DNA of 64,000 nucleotides from NCBI RefSeq assembly GCF_022682495.2, contig NC_071391.1, positions 16,033,680 to 16,097,679 of the forward strand. Direction: 5' to 3'. Origin of the DNA: Desmodus rotundus (lineage: Eukaryota; Chordata; Mammalia; Chiroptera; Phyllostomidae). This document shows, one piece after another, positions 43,601 through 52,772 of the stretch (its first letter is position 1; each line of letters starts with the position of its first letter). The notes under the pieces are model-generated. The model had not been told where the DNA came from. It did no database searches and saw only the letters and a list, made by a program, of their open reading frames with translations. Both the position numbers and the translations under genes were made by a program.

Positions 43601-46567
43601 ACAACATTGGGGTTAGGGATGCCAACCAACTGTGGTTCTAAAACGGTACAGATACTTATTGAAAAAATTCATGTACAAGTGGACAATCACAGTTCAAACC
43701 TGTGTTGCTCAAGGGTCAACTGTACAAGAATTTAATCCTTAACTCCAAGAGTTTATAACTTAGTAAGGGAAGAAAAGTCCTCACATGACATAAAATTCAA
43801 GCCTGAAGTTCTATAAATGAATCCACAGTACAAGGAGGTTCGAAAAAGAGAAAGATCTGATGTGCCCGAGGAAAGTTAGCTGGTAAAACCCTCGGAGGAC
43901 TGCGTTTAGTGGCGACAGCAGTGGAAAGGCACTCCCCTCGGTGGCGGCGTGGAGAGCAACCGCAGTTGCACAACTCTCTGACAAAGGGTGAAAATCAAAA
44001 TAAAAGAAGGAAGTTCTAGACTAAGGGCCTCAAATGTGGATTCAGAAGTGTCCAGACAGGTATCTCCTAGGAAACTTAAGTCTTCACTGTAAATGGCCTA
44101 AGTTAACGTGAAAATCGGGCTTTGCTACACCAAGAATGAAAACTTTTTTCTCTCCTAAAAAAAGTGAATGGTGTCCCTTCCATTAAGTTGGCTCTTGCTT
44201 TTGTCAGTTAAAATTCACAAGTAGTACCCTGAAACTATCTTTGTTTTGAAATTATTTTATTGTTGTTCAATTACAGTTGGCTGCATTTTCTCCCCCTCCT
44301 CCCCCCTTTTTGAGGAGCAGATTTAGAGACCTGTTCTGAAAGGGAACAGCACTATACAAGAGAGCAGAATCCGTAGGCATTAAGGGCCAGTCCAGCGTCA
44401 GCCCCTCAGAATTCACTGCGTGAGGCCGAGGACATCACTACATTTGATCACGCAGAGGTCTTTTTCTCATCGGTGGTTGCCTGACAGCTGCCAGCATCAT
44501 GAAGGTACTCATCTCCCATCGGCCACAGGGAACTGGGCTAAAATTCTATCACCCAACACAGTGTCTGCTACATGGCAGGCACTCAACAAACGTACTGAAT
44601 ACATAAAATCATGGGCCCTCGTTGAAGTCTGCAGGAAAGGGTGTTTGTTTTTCTCAAACTTAAGGCTCCTAAATACGCTGCCTAAATTAAAAGCAGGTTT
44701 TTGCTTTGAGAAAGACATTTTTGACCCCTCGAGGGAGATGTCTCAATTTAATCTGGCTTTATAATTAAAGATGACAGAAGGGAGTGCAAGCAATTCTCAA
44801 TCATTCACAGAATAAATTCTAGTTTGACTTTCGTTTGCCCTATCAGACTCTGTGAAGTAGGTGGCTGTCAACCTTTTTTCTACTCCAGCAAAACATGGGG
44901 GTGGGGATATGGGGCAGCACTTCGTCTACTGGTTTCAAGGTTTCCCTAGAAGATTCCTGATACGCCTCTTCCGGGAGACCAGCTGCAGACGGTCGGAGAA
45001 GCACTGGTCTGACTTCCACCCATTCCTTGTGCTGATGTACAGCAAGGTCAATTTTAGGTAGAACAACGTACTATAATTGTCCCCAACTCAGTTCACAATA
45101 CATGAGAACACCGTCACTACTACTTCTTTGTAGGAACAACAACATCAAACCATGACTGACCGTATCTTTTCCAACCTTGTCTTAATGGGTAGCCAACTTC
45201 TCCTTCACACCCTATCTATCTTGCACCGTGTGCACAACAGACTCAGTGTATTTCTCACTGGTGATATCAAAATTGCCTCCTGAAACGGAAGTTCTGCAGG
45301 GAAGGAAAATCGTGATACTTGCAACTGTATATTTACAATTCTAGATTAGCTAAAATAAGGTTCATACACCGACATCCCCCCCCCCCTACAGCTCAAAAGT
45401 TTCTACCTACATGACAGATGTCCAGAAAAGGGAACGGGAGGGGACAGTACCCCAGCTTTGCTCATGTTATTAGACTCTAGGAGATGCACTTCCCACTCCA
45501 CGGGATGGATATGCCGAGGCATCACGTGAAGTCCTAAGCCCTGAAAATATATATGGCATAGGATTTCTACCGAAAACAATCAACATTACACCCCCCATCC
45601 CTGGGAGAGCCTGGGTCTTTTCCCAATAAAACACATACAGAGTCATCAACTCCTGAAGTTCAAGGTACTCCAGGGCTTGAAAACTCACAAAGCAGCGACG
45701 GCTGCTACGGACAACGCCGCTGACACCGAGCTGCTGCCAGACCACTCTATTTAAAACTGCACGCTCACTCCTCCTCCCCCTGCGCGGCCGTGTTGTACAT
45801 TTCACAACACTTTCCATTAAAAAAATAAGAAAACCAACCAACCTATCTTTCTTGTCTATTTACCGCTAGTCTTTCTCTCTAAAAACACATTCCGATAGAT
45901 CGCCGCTCTTCCGTCTCGTAACTCCAGCGCCCGACACCGCGTCCCGGAGGGTGGTAGGGGCTCAAATCATGTCCTGAAGACATGAAATCGGGAGCTCTCG
46001 GTAAAGACTGGACGGAAGGCCCCTCTTCTTTTTTTTCTTCTCCCACAAACTTGTCTCCTAAAGCACTCTTCCTAAAGTTAGCAGCAGACTTTTGTAACTC
46101 GACAAAGACTATTTTTTGACCTCTTGAGAACTTTAGGTCTAATCTTCTGAGCGTCTGAACTCCACTGGAAAGGAGAAAGACTTCAGAGAAATTCAGAAGG
46201 CAAGACTCGGCAGAGAATGAACGGGAGGCTGAAGAAGCTGAGACAGAAAACGCCACGGGGAGGAAAGGCTGCCCCAGGGAGGCGGAGGCGCCTGGGACCC
46301 GGGGACCGCGCTCGCCCTGGGGACGCCGGAGTCTCCACTCCCAGAGAAGGGCCCAGCCCGACGAAGCAGCCGGCGCGCCCGGGAGCTCGCTGGCGAGCAA
46401 AGAGCAGTGCCCTCCTCCTTGCCCTGCCTGGCCTGGCCGGGGGAACGCTTCCGAAAGGCCGCGGAGGACCGGGCCCTGCAGGCCGCTGGGGGACTGACCT
46501 GGCCCACTTGCTCCGTGGCATCGGCTAGGATACCGTAGTTGCGGTAAAGCTCCTCCACGGTCGGCAT
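25615..46567 (-). CDS. API5: API5, apoptosis inhibitor 5 (complete, 14 coding exons)
   Basis: Whole-gene entry; exons are listed separately. API5 (AAC-11) is a nuclear HEAT/ARM-repeat scaffold that restrains E2F1-driven apoptosis and Acinus-mediated DNA fragmentation (family knowledge). Joining the exons at GT-AG sites gives 524 codons plus TGA, the length I recall for the human protein. The N-terminal HEAT-like helices and ARM-like middle are encoded by exons 1-10. The leucine zipper is visible as L370, L377, L384 and L391, split across exons 9 and 10. K251, reported as an acetylation site, is the first codon of exon 7. A bipartite basic NLS (K454-R455 ... K474-R475) is in exon 13, and an RG-rich tail ends the protein. 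Start chosen at MPTVEEL, with ACC before the ATG; the in-frame upstream codon at 46577-46579 is TTG, not ATG. No frameshift or stop was seen. Compared with remembered human sequence there are a few changes (H265, S271, S272, D406, T457, P470). Confidence 0.98.
28268..28420 (+). mobile_element. Ves-type SINE (degenerate)
   Basis: GGTTTGATTCCTAGTCAGGG marks the B-box region, and the end TCAATAAAAAAC is tail-like. The head is worn. It lies about 40 bases before another Ves. Confidence 0.65.
28463..28654 (+). mobile_element. Ves SINE with 16-bp target duplication
   Basis: Full head CCCTGGCTGGTGTGGCTTCA, B box GGTTCGATTCCCAC and tail AAACAAATAAAT. Flanked by AAAAATATCACATACA at 28447-28462 and 28655-28670. 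Confidence 0.95.
30613..30749 (-). CDS. API5: API5 coding exon 13 (NLS exon)
   Basis: 137 bp, residues 452-497 (GQKRATEDTTSGSPPKK ... NLGNFNY). Two basic clusters (K454-R455 and K467-K468/K474-R475) match the API5 nuclear localisation signal. Acceptor TATAG; donor TATG|GTGAGC. If intron 13 were retained, the frame would run only about a dozen codons before a stop. Confidence 0.97.
31252..31328 (-). CDS. API5: API5 coding exon 12
   Basis: 77 bp, residues 427-451 plus two bases of G452 (DLFHIPPSYKSTVTL ... QKVEI). TTCAG acceptor; GG|GTAAGAC donor. A 17-base C run (G on the + strand, 31376-31392) lies 48-64 bases upstream of the acceptor. Confidence 0.97.
31376..31392. repeat. 17-base G homopolymer
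   Basis: Uninterrupted G run on the plus strand (C run on the API5 strand), 48 bp upstream of the exon 12 acceptor. Confidence 0.95.
31755..31811 (-). CDS. API5: API5 coding exon 11
   Basis: 57-bp microexon-like coding block, residues 408-426 (NKIKVVALKITNNINVLIK). TTGCAG acceptor and AAG|GTAATG donor. Phase 0 on both sides, so skipping it would keep frame. Confidence 0.97.
32600..32693 (-). CDS. API5: API5 coding exon 10
   Basis: 94 bp completing R376 and reading LQYFARGLQVYIRQL ... KTDE (to residue 407). Carries zipper leucines L377, L384 and L391. Acceptor TTTAG; donor GAG|GTGAGAA. D406 is E in the human sequence I recall. Confidence 0.97.
33006..33072. repeat. (CCTT)n low-complexity tract
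   Basis: Pyrimidine-only run of CTTCCT/CCCT units in API5 intron 9, purine-rich on the API5 strand. Confidence 0.9.
33358..33545 (+). repeat. MIR
   Basis: CCGGGCACTGTGCTCAAAGC, CATCATTTTATAGCTGAGGG and GGAGAGCCAGAGTCTG. Intron 9 of API5. Confidence 0.65.
33757..33938 (-). CDS. API5: API5 coding exon 9
   Basis: 182 bp, residues 316-375 plus two bases of R376 (EYMPLPPEEAENGE ... KLKDFKI). Contains an acidic loop and L370, the first leucine of the zipper. CTTAG acceptor; donor ATTAG|GTGATG is a weaker match to the consensus than the others. Confidence 0.97.
34150..34296 (+). repeat. MIR
   Basis: AGTAGCTAACATTTACTAGG at the start and GTCGATGCTCTTAACCCACT at the end. Intron 8 of API5. Confidence 0.65.
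34878..34967 (-). CDS. API5: API5 coding exon 8
   Basis: 90 bp, residues 286-315 (VLKLLAEMSSFCGD ... KLFDKLL). TTAG acceptor; TTG|GTAAGAA donor. Phase 0. Middle ARM-like helices. Confidence 0.97.
35068..35274 (+). mobile_element. Ves SINE
   Basis: Starts GTCCTGGCTGGTGTGGCTCA, with B box GGTTCGGTTCCCAG, and ends in a long A tail. Lies in API5 intron 7. GACTGCT occurs on both sides as a partial target duplication. Confidence 0.93.
35487..36099 (+). mobile_element. Internally deleted mariner element
   Basis: The left end CGAGGTCTGTCCTGAGAAAG and the inverted right end (reverse complement CATGGTCTGTCCAGAAGG) form terminal inverted repeats that both extend into TCCAGCCAT. TA flanks both ends (35485-35486, 36100-36101). 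Inside is a decayed mariner transposase. An N-terminal helix-turn-helix scrap (ETIQMI) jumps straight to the C-terminal part containing HYSPDLVPCDFWLFPKLKS, which carries the YSPDL/CDFWLFP signature. Most of the catalytic domain is missing. 613 bp against about 1.3 kb for a full mariner. Confidence 0.85.
35780..36020 (+). pseudogene. Mariner transposase C-terminal fragment
   Basis: Translating forward gives HHHNVSAYPSRLMQSFLVKH, a threonine/proline-rich stretch and then YSPDLVPCDFWLFPKLKSPL, followed by frame shifts into RAYFEGDGSDI. The order matches mariner transposase; stops and frameshifts show it is dead. Confidence 0.8.
36973..37077 (-). CDS. API5: API5 coding exon 7
   Basis: 105 bp, residues 251-285 (KNVHSTRFVTYFCEH ... 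LDIQLE). K251, described in the literature as an acetylated lysine important for stability, is the first codon. H265 and S271-S272 differ from the human residues I remember. Donor GAG|GTAAGAG. Confidence 0.98.
37702..37908 (-). CDS. API5: API5 coding exon 6
   Basis: 207 bp, residues 182-250 (VLEDVTGEEFVLF ... RQAVPLFS). Acceptor CCAG, donor TCT|GTGAGC. Phase 0 at both ends. Covers the hinge from the HEAT-like half to the ARM-like half. Confidence 0.98.
39015..39166 (-). CDS. API5: API5 coding exon 5
   Basis: 152 bp encoding G131-K181 (GTLGGLFSQILQ ... LTESKK). GCAG acceptor and AAG|GTAAGC donor. Joins exon 4 in frame across a split glycine codon. Confidence 0.98.
39776..39841 (-). CDS. API5: API5 coding exon 4
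   Basis: Short 66-bp exon completing D109 and reading DSAEFNLVNNAL ... KMDAK, ending one base into G131. AG acceptor at 39843-39842; GTAAGG donor from 39775. Below the size of most ORF scans, but it keeps frame between exons 3 and 5. Confidence 0.97.
40304..40397 (-). CDS. API5: API5 coding exon 3
   Basis: Residues 78-108 plus one base (IRRQAIKELPQF ... LLQT). 94 bp, entering in phase 0 and leaving in phase 1. AG acceptor; GTAAAG donor. Part of the HEAT-like N-terminal domain. Confidence 0.98.
41492..41653 (-). CDS. API5: API5 coding exon 2
   Basis: Residues 24-77, from HKDAYQ to EDEDVS (54 codons). The AG acceptor is at 41655-41654 and the GTAAGT donor begins at 41491. Phase 0 at both ends. 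It encodes the first HEAT-like helices. Confidence 0.98.
41875..42029 (-). mobile_element. Ves SINE (internal deletion)
   Basis: AATCCTCACCAGAGGACATG at the left is the 3' segment of one Ves subfamily. CCCGGACTGGGGATTGAACC and CCCCCTGGCTGGGG are at the right. Part of the tRNA-like head is deleted. Confidence 0.85.
43587..43722. mobile_element. Tigger/MER2-like MITE
   Basis: GGTTGACCCCTGAACAAC at the left and GTTGCTCAAGGGTCAAC at the right are inverted repeats of the pogo/Tigger type, flanked by TA at 43585-43586 and 43723-43724. Intron 1 of API5. Confidence 0.75.
44240..44318 (-). mobile_element. L1 3'-end fragment (bat type)
   Basis: ATTTTATTGTTGTTCAATTA and CAGTTGGCTGCATTTTCTCC are the reverse of the A-tail-proximal L1 3' UTR. 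Only about 80 bp inserted, a severe 5' truncation. Confidence 0.6.
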
Positions 46568-46860
46568 GGTGAGCGACAAGCCGAGAGCTCGCTCCTGCTG
46601 CCGTCGCCGTCGTCGTCCCCGCCGGCGCCACCGCCGCCGCTTAAGTTCCCCAAGCCCGCGAGCCGCACTATTAAGCCTTTAGATGCCGCCAGCTCCGCCA
46701 CCAGTCACCGCGCACAAGGGAGGCCCCGCCCCCAACGTGTACGTAAAGACGCGCGCGTCGGGAGGGGCCTTTAGCGACGGGCAATGCGCAACCTGGGGTT
46801 GCATTGCCCTCTAACGCTGGGAGGTGCAAAAGGCTGCAAGCGCGCCCGTGTTCTGAAGGG
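46180..46860. promoter_or_regulatory. API5 CpG-island promoter
   Basis: CpG-dense block spanning API5 exon 1 and its upstream flank. It includes GC boxes (CCCCGCCCC near 46723-46733), CCG/CCA repeats just 5' of the ATG, and no clear TATA box. This is a typical housekeeping promoter. The transcription start is probably within about 120 bp upstream of the ATG. Confidence 0.8.
46499..46567 (-). CDS. API5: API5 coding exon 1
   Basis: Residues 1-23, starting MPTVEELYRNYG and ending VGQ. The ATG is at 46565-46567 and the exon is followed by a GT donor (CAG|GTCAGT) at 46498-46497. Phase 0. It lies in a CpG island, and the 5' leader continues upstream toward about 46680. Confidence 0.97.
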
Positions 46861-48199
46861 TTGTGGCTGTCTGGGAGCTTTTGGTTTAGAGTGGAGCAAC
46901 GTACAAAGAGGACTGCGTTTCTGCCCTTGAAAGATCTCACGTTGGCCGGAAAAGTGATCTTAAAGACAGAAAAATAGAACGAGGGGCGGGAGTTCAAGCT
47001 GCATGAGAAGTCATAAACTCTATTTCCTCCTGACTCAAGAAACATAACAAATCTCTAGCAATAGGGGGCAGTAGGTCCAGTTTTTATTTATTTATTATTT
47101 TAAAGGAAATAAAAAAGATTCAAATGTTGTTTAAAAAAAATAAAAACTATGTCCACAAATCTAAACCAGTCTCGGAGTGAAGTTTCGGCTGCTGGAAAAG
47201 TTTGTTTATTTTTGCTTGCTGCCAGAGTAAAGTTAGGGCCACGTGATTGTCTCCAATTCCAAGGGAGTAATAAATAAAGGAAGCCATATGCAATTACTGG
47301 TAAATCTCTAAAATACAAGTTTAAATTAAAAAAAAGGAAGTTGTAAAACATGTGTAAAATAATCACATTTATGTAAAAAAATATTGACCTTAAAAATAAA
47401 ACAGCCAGTTATTTATTTTTTTTTCAGTAAAATGGGTTTGTTTTGGAATAGCTGAGGAATTGCAGTTGTAGACAAGTTGTAGCAAAAACCATAGGCAAGT
47501 CCAACAAAGGGAGAGGAACAATATTTTGTACAGAAAAAGGAGGAAATTGGGAGGACTATCTTTTAACTAAGAGTGAGCAGAAAATTCACAGGTTGCCGGA
47601 GTCTCTCTCCAGGGCCAGAATGAAATTGCTCTACCTCAATAAATTTTAAAGAGATGGTGGAAGAGAATAACAAAGACCTATTTCAATCAGATCCCCCAAG
47701 TCAGGTATTCAATGTAGCACTGGGTATATGTGTAAAAATAGAAAGGAGGGCCTGAGGTGGGAAGTGAGGCTGTGTTTGTTCAGGGGATCTCCGCATTGGC
47801 TTAATGTTTTAATTAATTAAATGCGAGTATGTTTAATATATACATATAATATCTTTACATTTAAAAAGAGGAATAAGACTCAACTAGTGTTTCTCTGTTC
47901 TAAGCTGTAGCTATTCATACAGATTCCTTCAAACCTAATTCTTAACTAACTTGCCAGGCAGTTTCATTCAGCCCTGCTCCCTCCGTTTGCCGTCTATTGT
48001 TTAGCTACAATAATCAGGCTTGTGAACTCATTTTTGGTTTCTTTATTCTCCTCTGATTCTCAGTCCTGAAGAATGCTTGAAATCATTTCATATTTTTCTC
48101 TATTTCCAGCTGGTCATCTAAGCTAAGGGCCTAGAATTGCTCCTAATGATAATAATGTTAACGACAGTGATGATGAAGATGATGATGATGCATAGGAGT

Positions 48200-48432
48200 C
48201 ATTCTAATGACAACCAACACATTGAGCAATGGCACACTTCTAAGCACTTTATGTGAATTTATTCATAAAAACACTATGGGCTAGGAAATAATAGTAGCAT
48301 TTCCATTGACAAATGAGCAAACTGGGACAGAGAGATGCGAACTAACTTGCCCAGGGTTCCTTACTGGTGTATGGCTGAGTTGGGCTTTGGGTCTTGGCAG
48401 CTGAATTCCAAAGCCCATGCTCTTAACTATCA
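48200..48432 (+). repeat. MIR
   Basis: TTCTAAGCACTTTATGTGAA, AATGAGCAAACTGGGACAGA and CCCATGCTCTTAACTATC. Preceded by a GAT/GAA trinucleotide tract (48168-48192). Confidence 0.7.
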
Positions 48433-48786
48433 AAGTATTTCGCCTCTTGTCCCTGAACACTCTCTCCTCTTCGCCACCAGTCTCAACTCTACACTAACTC
48501 TATCACACATGCATCTCTTCCTCACCCCTTCTGCCCCAGCTCAGGTTGCCATCCACTCCCATTCGAGTGATGTTCACGACTTCATAAACAGTTTTATTGT
48601 CTCTGGCCTCAGGCAACTCTACTTCTTATTGAGTATCTTTTCATAGTTTGGATTTTCCCCCTTTAATTTAACAAGTTATATAAGAATACAGTATAATCAT
48701 AATACATTCAAATACTACATAAATCTTTTACGCAAAAAGCAAAAGCTCCTCTTTACATCTCTCTTCCCCAGAAGTACGGTTTATAT

Positions 48787-50725
48787 ATATATTTTAAATA
48801 TATTTATTGATTATGCTGTTACAATTGTCCCATTTCCCCCCATTCACTCCACTCCATCCTGCACACCCCCTCCCTCCCACATTCCCCCCCTATAGTTCAT
48901 GTCCATGGGTCATACATATAAGTTCTTTGGCTTCTACATTTCCTATACTATTTTTACCCTCCTCCTGTCTATTTTCTACCTACCATTTATGCTATTTATT
49001 CTCTGTACCTTTCCCCCCTCTCTCCCCCTCCCACTCCCCTGTTGATAACCCTTCATGTGATCTGCATTTCTGTGATTCTGTTCCTGTTTTAGTTGTTTGC
49101 TTAGTTTGCTTTTGTTTTGGTTTTAGGTGTGTTTGTTAATAACTGTGAGTTTGCTGTCATTTTTACTGTTCATATTTTTTATCTTCTTTTTCTTAGGTAA
49201 GTCCCTTTAACATTTCATATAATAAGGGCTTGGTGATGATGAACTCCTTTAACTTGACCTTATCTGAGAAGCACTTTATCTGCCCTTCCATTCTAAATGA
49301 TAGCTTTGCTGGATAGAGCAATCTTGGATGTAGGTCCTTGCCTTTCATGACTTGGAATACTTCTTGCCAGCCCTTTCTTGCCTGTAAGGTCTCTTTGGAG
49401 AAATCAGCTGACAATCTTCTGGGAACTCCTTTGTAGGTAACTGTGTTCTTTTCTCTTGCTGCTTCTGAGATTCTCTCCTTCTCTTTAATCTTGGCTAATG
49501 TAATTATGATGTGCCTTGGTGTGTTCCTCCTTGGGTCCAGCTTCTCTGGGACTCTCTGAGCTTCCTGGACTTCCTGGAAGTCTCTTTCCTTTGCCAGATT
49601 AGGGAAGTTCTCCTTCATTATTTGTTCAAATAAGTTTTCAATTTTTTGTTCTTCCTCTTCTCCTTCTGGCACCCCTATAATTCAGATGTTGGAACGTTTC
49701 AAGATGTCCTGGAGGTTCCTAAGCCTCTCGTCATTTTTCTGAATTTTTGTTTCTTCATTCTTTTCTGGTTGGATGTTTCTTTCTTCCTTCTGGTCCACAC
49801 CGTTGATATGAGTCCCAGTTTCCTTCCCATCACTATTGGTTCCCTGTACATTTTCCTTTGTTTCTCTTAGCATAGCCTTCATTTTTTCATCTAATTTGAG
49901 ACCAAATTCAACCAATTCTGTGAGCTTCCTGATTACCAGTGTTTTGAACTGTACATCTGATAGGTTGGCTATCTCTTCATTGCTCGGTGTATTTTTTCTG
50001 GGGCTTTGATCTCTTCTTTCATTTGGGCCATTTTTTTTTTTTTTTTTTTTGTCTTGGCTCGCCTGTTAAATAAAGGGGCGGAGCCTTAGGCGTTCATGAG
50101 GGCGAGGTAATGCTGGCCGCTGCGCTGTGATGCTGTATGTGGGGGAGGGGTCTGATAGGGAGAAATGTCGCTTGCTCCACTCTCTGACGGTTTTCAGTCA
50201 CTCCCTCTGCTACCCATAATCAAATTGGGCTCTTCTGGTGCTGCTTCCCGAGTGGGTGGGTTTGTGCCCACTCTAGGCCCCTGTGGGTCTCTCCAATGAA
50301 CTCTCCTGTGAGGCTGGGAGTTTCTCCTGCTGCCTCATCAACCCCCACAGGTTTTCAATCAGAGCTTTGAGGCTTTATTTCCCCCGAGCAGGAGCCCTGG
50401 GTTGCAGTCTGTCACCCGGTCCACCAGCTGCTGCCTCACAGGCCATTTGCAGCTTTGCCCACCCTGCTCCACAATCTGCCACCTCACTGGGTCCGCCAGC
50501 CGCTGCCTTGCCTCCTGTCCTCTCTGCCCAGCTGCCCGTCTCCACCCCTCCTACAGGTCTGGATGAATGTTTCTTTTTTATCTCCTTGGTTGTCGGACTT
50601 CCATACAGTTAGATTTTCTGGCAGTTCTGGTTGGTTTTTGTTTTTTAAATTGTTATTGTCCTTCTTTTGGTTGTGTGAAGAGGCACAGTGTGTCTACCTA
50701 CGCCTCCATCTTGGCTGGAAGTCCT
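48787..50725 (-). mobile_element. HAL1-like (ORF1-only L1) element, copy B
   Basis: Same layout as copy A: 5' leader with GCCAAGATGGAGG near 50715, GC-rich 5' UTR with a T-run (about 50033-50052), ORF1 (about 49193-50030), then directly a 3' UTR (48790-49190) resembling that of copy A. There is no ORF2. GGTTTATAT at 48778-48786 and 50726-50734 is a likely target-site duplication. The flanks on both sides look like one older LINE, so this copy is nested. Confidence 0.75.
49193..50030 (-). pseudogene. L1 ORF1 remnant in HAL1-like copy B (nearly complete)
   Basis: Two open blocks, 49682-49915 and 49193-49672, lie in one frame and are separated by an in-frame TGA near 49680. The N-terminal part (from about 50030) is offset by a frameshift. 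The C-terminal end of ORF1p is present through LLYEMLKGLT and a stop at 49193. The same RRM-like and NFPNLAKERDFQEVQEAQR motifs as copy A are visible. Confidence 0.75.
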
Positions 50726-51282
50726 GGTTTATATTCTGAATAGACTTTTATATTGCATGTTTAAATAGCATATTGTACATTTTGTACTGTGTCTTGCTTT
50801 TCTTAATTTGTTTTGTGTTGCTTAGTATCAAGGTACCATAGTTTATCCATTTTTTTTTGGATATGTTGATTGTTTCCTATTTTTCATGATTACACTCTGA
50901 TAAATGGGTGATTTTATCTCCTTTGTGCTTTTCTCAAGAGTCTAGCTTTTCCACAGTGACTTTTTGCAAGTTTATATATATTCTCTCTGTCATTGGATCT
51001 GTGAATGAGTTCAGAGGTCATTTTGACAAATTCCCTTTATTCTTACAAAGGCAAAAGTCAGTCCCAGAAAAGAATATGATGGATTGGCCCAGCTTAGGTC
51101 ACATGTCTTCTGTGGTCCAGTTAAGACCAGGAAAGCAAGGTTGTACAAAGCAAACGTAGCTGTCGGGAGCCCATGTGTACAGACGGAGGAGGGTGGGACT
51201 GGTCCCAGGAAACGTTTCAGGGTCACCTGGATTCCTTTCCGTCAAGCTGCGTGCTTGCATAGAGGGTGCGTTTGGCTCCTCA

Positions 51283-51420
51283 TTCAGCAAGTATTCACTC
51301 AACACCTCCCGTGAGCCTGGCACTATTTAGAATGCAGCCAAGCCAAGGAGGCATGGAGCTTACATTCTGGTAGGGGGAAAGAAACAATAAATAAAATGTA
51401 TAAGTAAAATATATTTGGTT
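51283..51420 (-). repeat. L2 3' end, reverse
   Basis: AAGTATTCACTCAACACCTC, GAGCTTACATTCTGGTAGGG and AGAAACAATAAATAAAATGT mark an antisense L2 terminus. Confidence 0.6.
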
Positions 51421-52147
51421 TACAAAAGTTAAGCAAGAATAGCAACAGACAGTACAACCAGCTGTAGAGAGTTTTCACATACCGACACTGCTGTCGTGGT
51501 TTGGAACCAGCCTTACAGGAGCTACAGTGGACTTACCGGGAAGTCCTCTGCTTTAGCACTTTCCCCAGAGGTCTGCAGTGAGCGTCACTTCCCTCTATCA
51601 TCCTTCTATGACACTGTTTTTTGCTAGCCTGTATTGTAGTTGTTTTTGGACCCCACTACTAGCTAATAAAACCTGGTGATCAGGTACTACTTATTAATGG
51701 TCAACAATGTTAAATAAATGAAGGAATGAACTAAGGAATACACAAATGAGTCGAAACTTTCTGACCAGCTTATTTGAGTGTGGCAAAAGTGCCTACAGAT
51801 TTCTTGGCAGGAGGAATTGATGACCTTGGTTTTATTTTTATTATTTTACTGTATTTTCAGGAAAACCATTCCTTCTTTCTCCTTACCTCCTCTTCCCCCA
51901 CCTACCTAATAATCAGTAGCTTTTGCTACAGCAAATGGTGACATTTCAAGTGCTGTGACTACCTTTGGATCTGTTTATTTTGAAATTTTGAAATTGGGTT
52001 TAACTTTCTATTACATACATGGTGAGAGGCTTAATGGGCTGCGCCCTCCCCTGTTATTACTTTACACACCTTGCACTTGGATCAGTCTGAGAGCCTACCT
52101 TCTGAGAGCTTTTATTTTAACCCAACTTCCGTCTTCCAAGGAATACT

Positions 52148-52350
52148 TTTTAAAAAAGATTTTATTTTCTTTTAGAGAGAGGGGAAGGGAGGGAGAGAGA
52201 AAGGAGAGAAACATCGTTCAGTTGCCTCTTGCCCACCCCCAACTGGGGACCTGGCCCACAACCCAGGAATGTGCCCTAATTTGGACTCAAACCTGTGACT
52301 TTTTGGTTTGCATGCCGGCGCTCAGTTCACTGAGCCACACGACTCAGGGG
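52148..52350 (-). mobile_element. Ves SINE
   Basis: AAAGATTTTATTTTC tail side; GGACCTGGCCCACAACCC; right end GAGCCACACGACTCAGGGG. Imperfect CCAAGGAATACTTTTT / CCAAAGAAGGCTTTTT flanks. Confidence 0.88.
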
Positions 52351-52447
52351 CCAAAGAAGGCTTTTTAATCCTAGCAGAAAAAAAGATCATGACTCTCTAG
52401 AAAAAGCAGAGAAAGATTAGGGTCTAACAGAGCCTTAATTGGACTAA

Positions 52448-52772
52448 TGATGATAATAATAGCAAATATCCATTGAGTGTTTACCGTATGCTTAAAACCA
52501 CATGTATTAGAATAATAGTTAAACCTTATGGAATGGCTGCCATCTGCCAAGCTTTTTCCTAAATGCTTTACGTGCTTTAACTCACAACAACCTTATGCAA
52601 GGCAGGTTCCAGCACTATGCCCATTTAAGAGATAGAAAAACCAAGGCACAGAAAGGTTAAGTGCCTGCCCAGGGTCACACAGCTGGTGAGTAGAAGTTTT
52701 GGGGTTTATATCCAGGCAGTCTGGCTTGGATGGCTGCACCCATAACTACTGCACCTAACTGCCTCTTGGTGC
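52448..52772 (+). repeat. MIR (long copy)
   Basis: ATTGAGTGTTTACCGTATGC, GGCACAGAAAGGTTAAGTG and GGGTCACACAGCTGGTGAGT. An internal duplication or second copy begins near 52545. Confidence 0.75.

Larger units (their letters stand above)
41654..46498 (-). other. API5: API5 intron 1
   Basis: 4.8-kb GT-AG intron. Holds a Ves SINE (41875-42029), a Tigger-like MITE (43587-43722), an L1 3'-end fragment (44240-44318), and G and C homopolymer runs near 43273-43286 and 45369. The 5' end is still CpG island. Open frames of 123 and 250 codons here have no recognisable homology. Confidence 0.9.
48640..50960 (+). repeat. Old LINE-like repeat interrupted by HAL1-like copy B
   Basis: 48640-48777 and 50735-50960 look like continuous pieces of one ancient repeat (ACGCAAAAAGCAAAAGCTCC; CCATAGTTTATCCAT; TTGATTGTTTCCTATTTTTC), with the HAL1-like element between them. 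Confidence 0.5.

Noticed and set aside
45470..45841. 123-codon minus-strand open frame in API5 intron 1
   Set aside because: No homology recognised, and no splice logic that would join it to API5.
46568..46579. Four-codon N-terminal extension of API5 (MSLT)
   Set aside because: The supposed first codon is TTG; the ATG at 46565-46567 gives the conserved MPTVEEL start.
45879..46631. 250-codon open frame on the minus strand across API5 exon 1
   Set aside because: It lies in a CpG island, runs in a frame other than the API5 ATG and through the exon 1 donor into intron 1, and has no recognisable homology. A low stop density in GC-rich DNA explains it.
47100..47366. 88-codon minus-strand open frame upstream of API5
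   Set aside because: AT-rich sequence with low-complexity hydrophobic translation; no promoter, splice or homology support.
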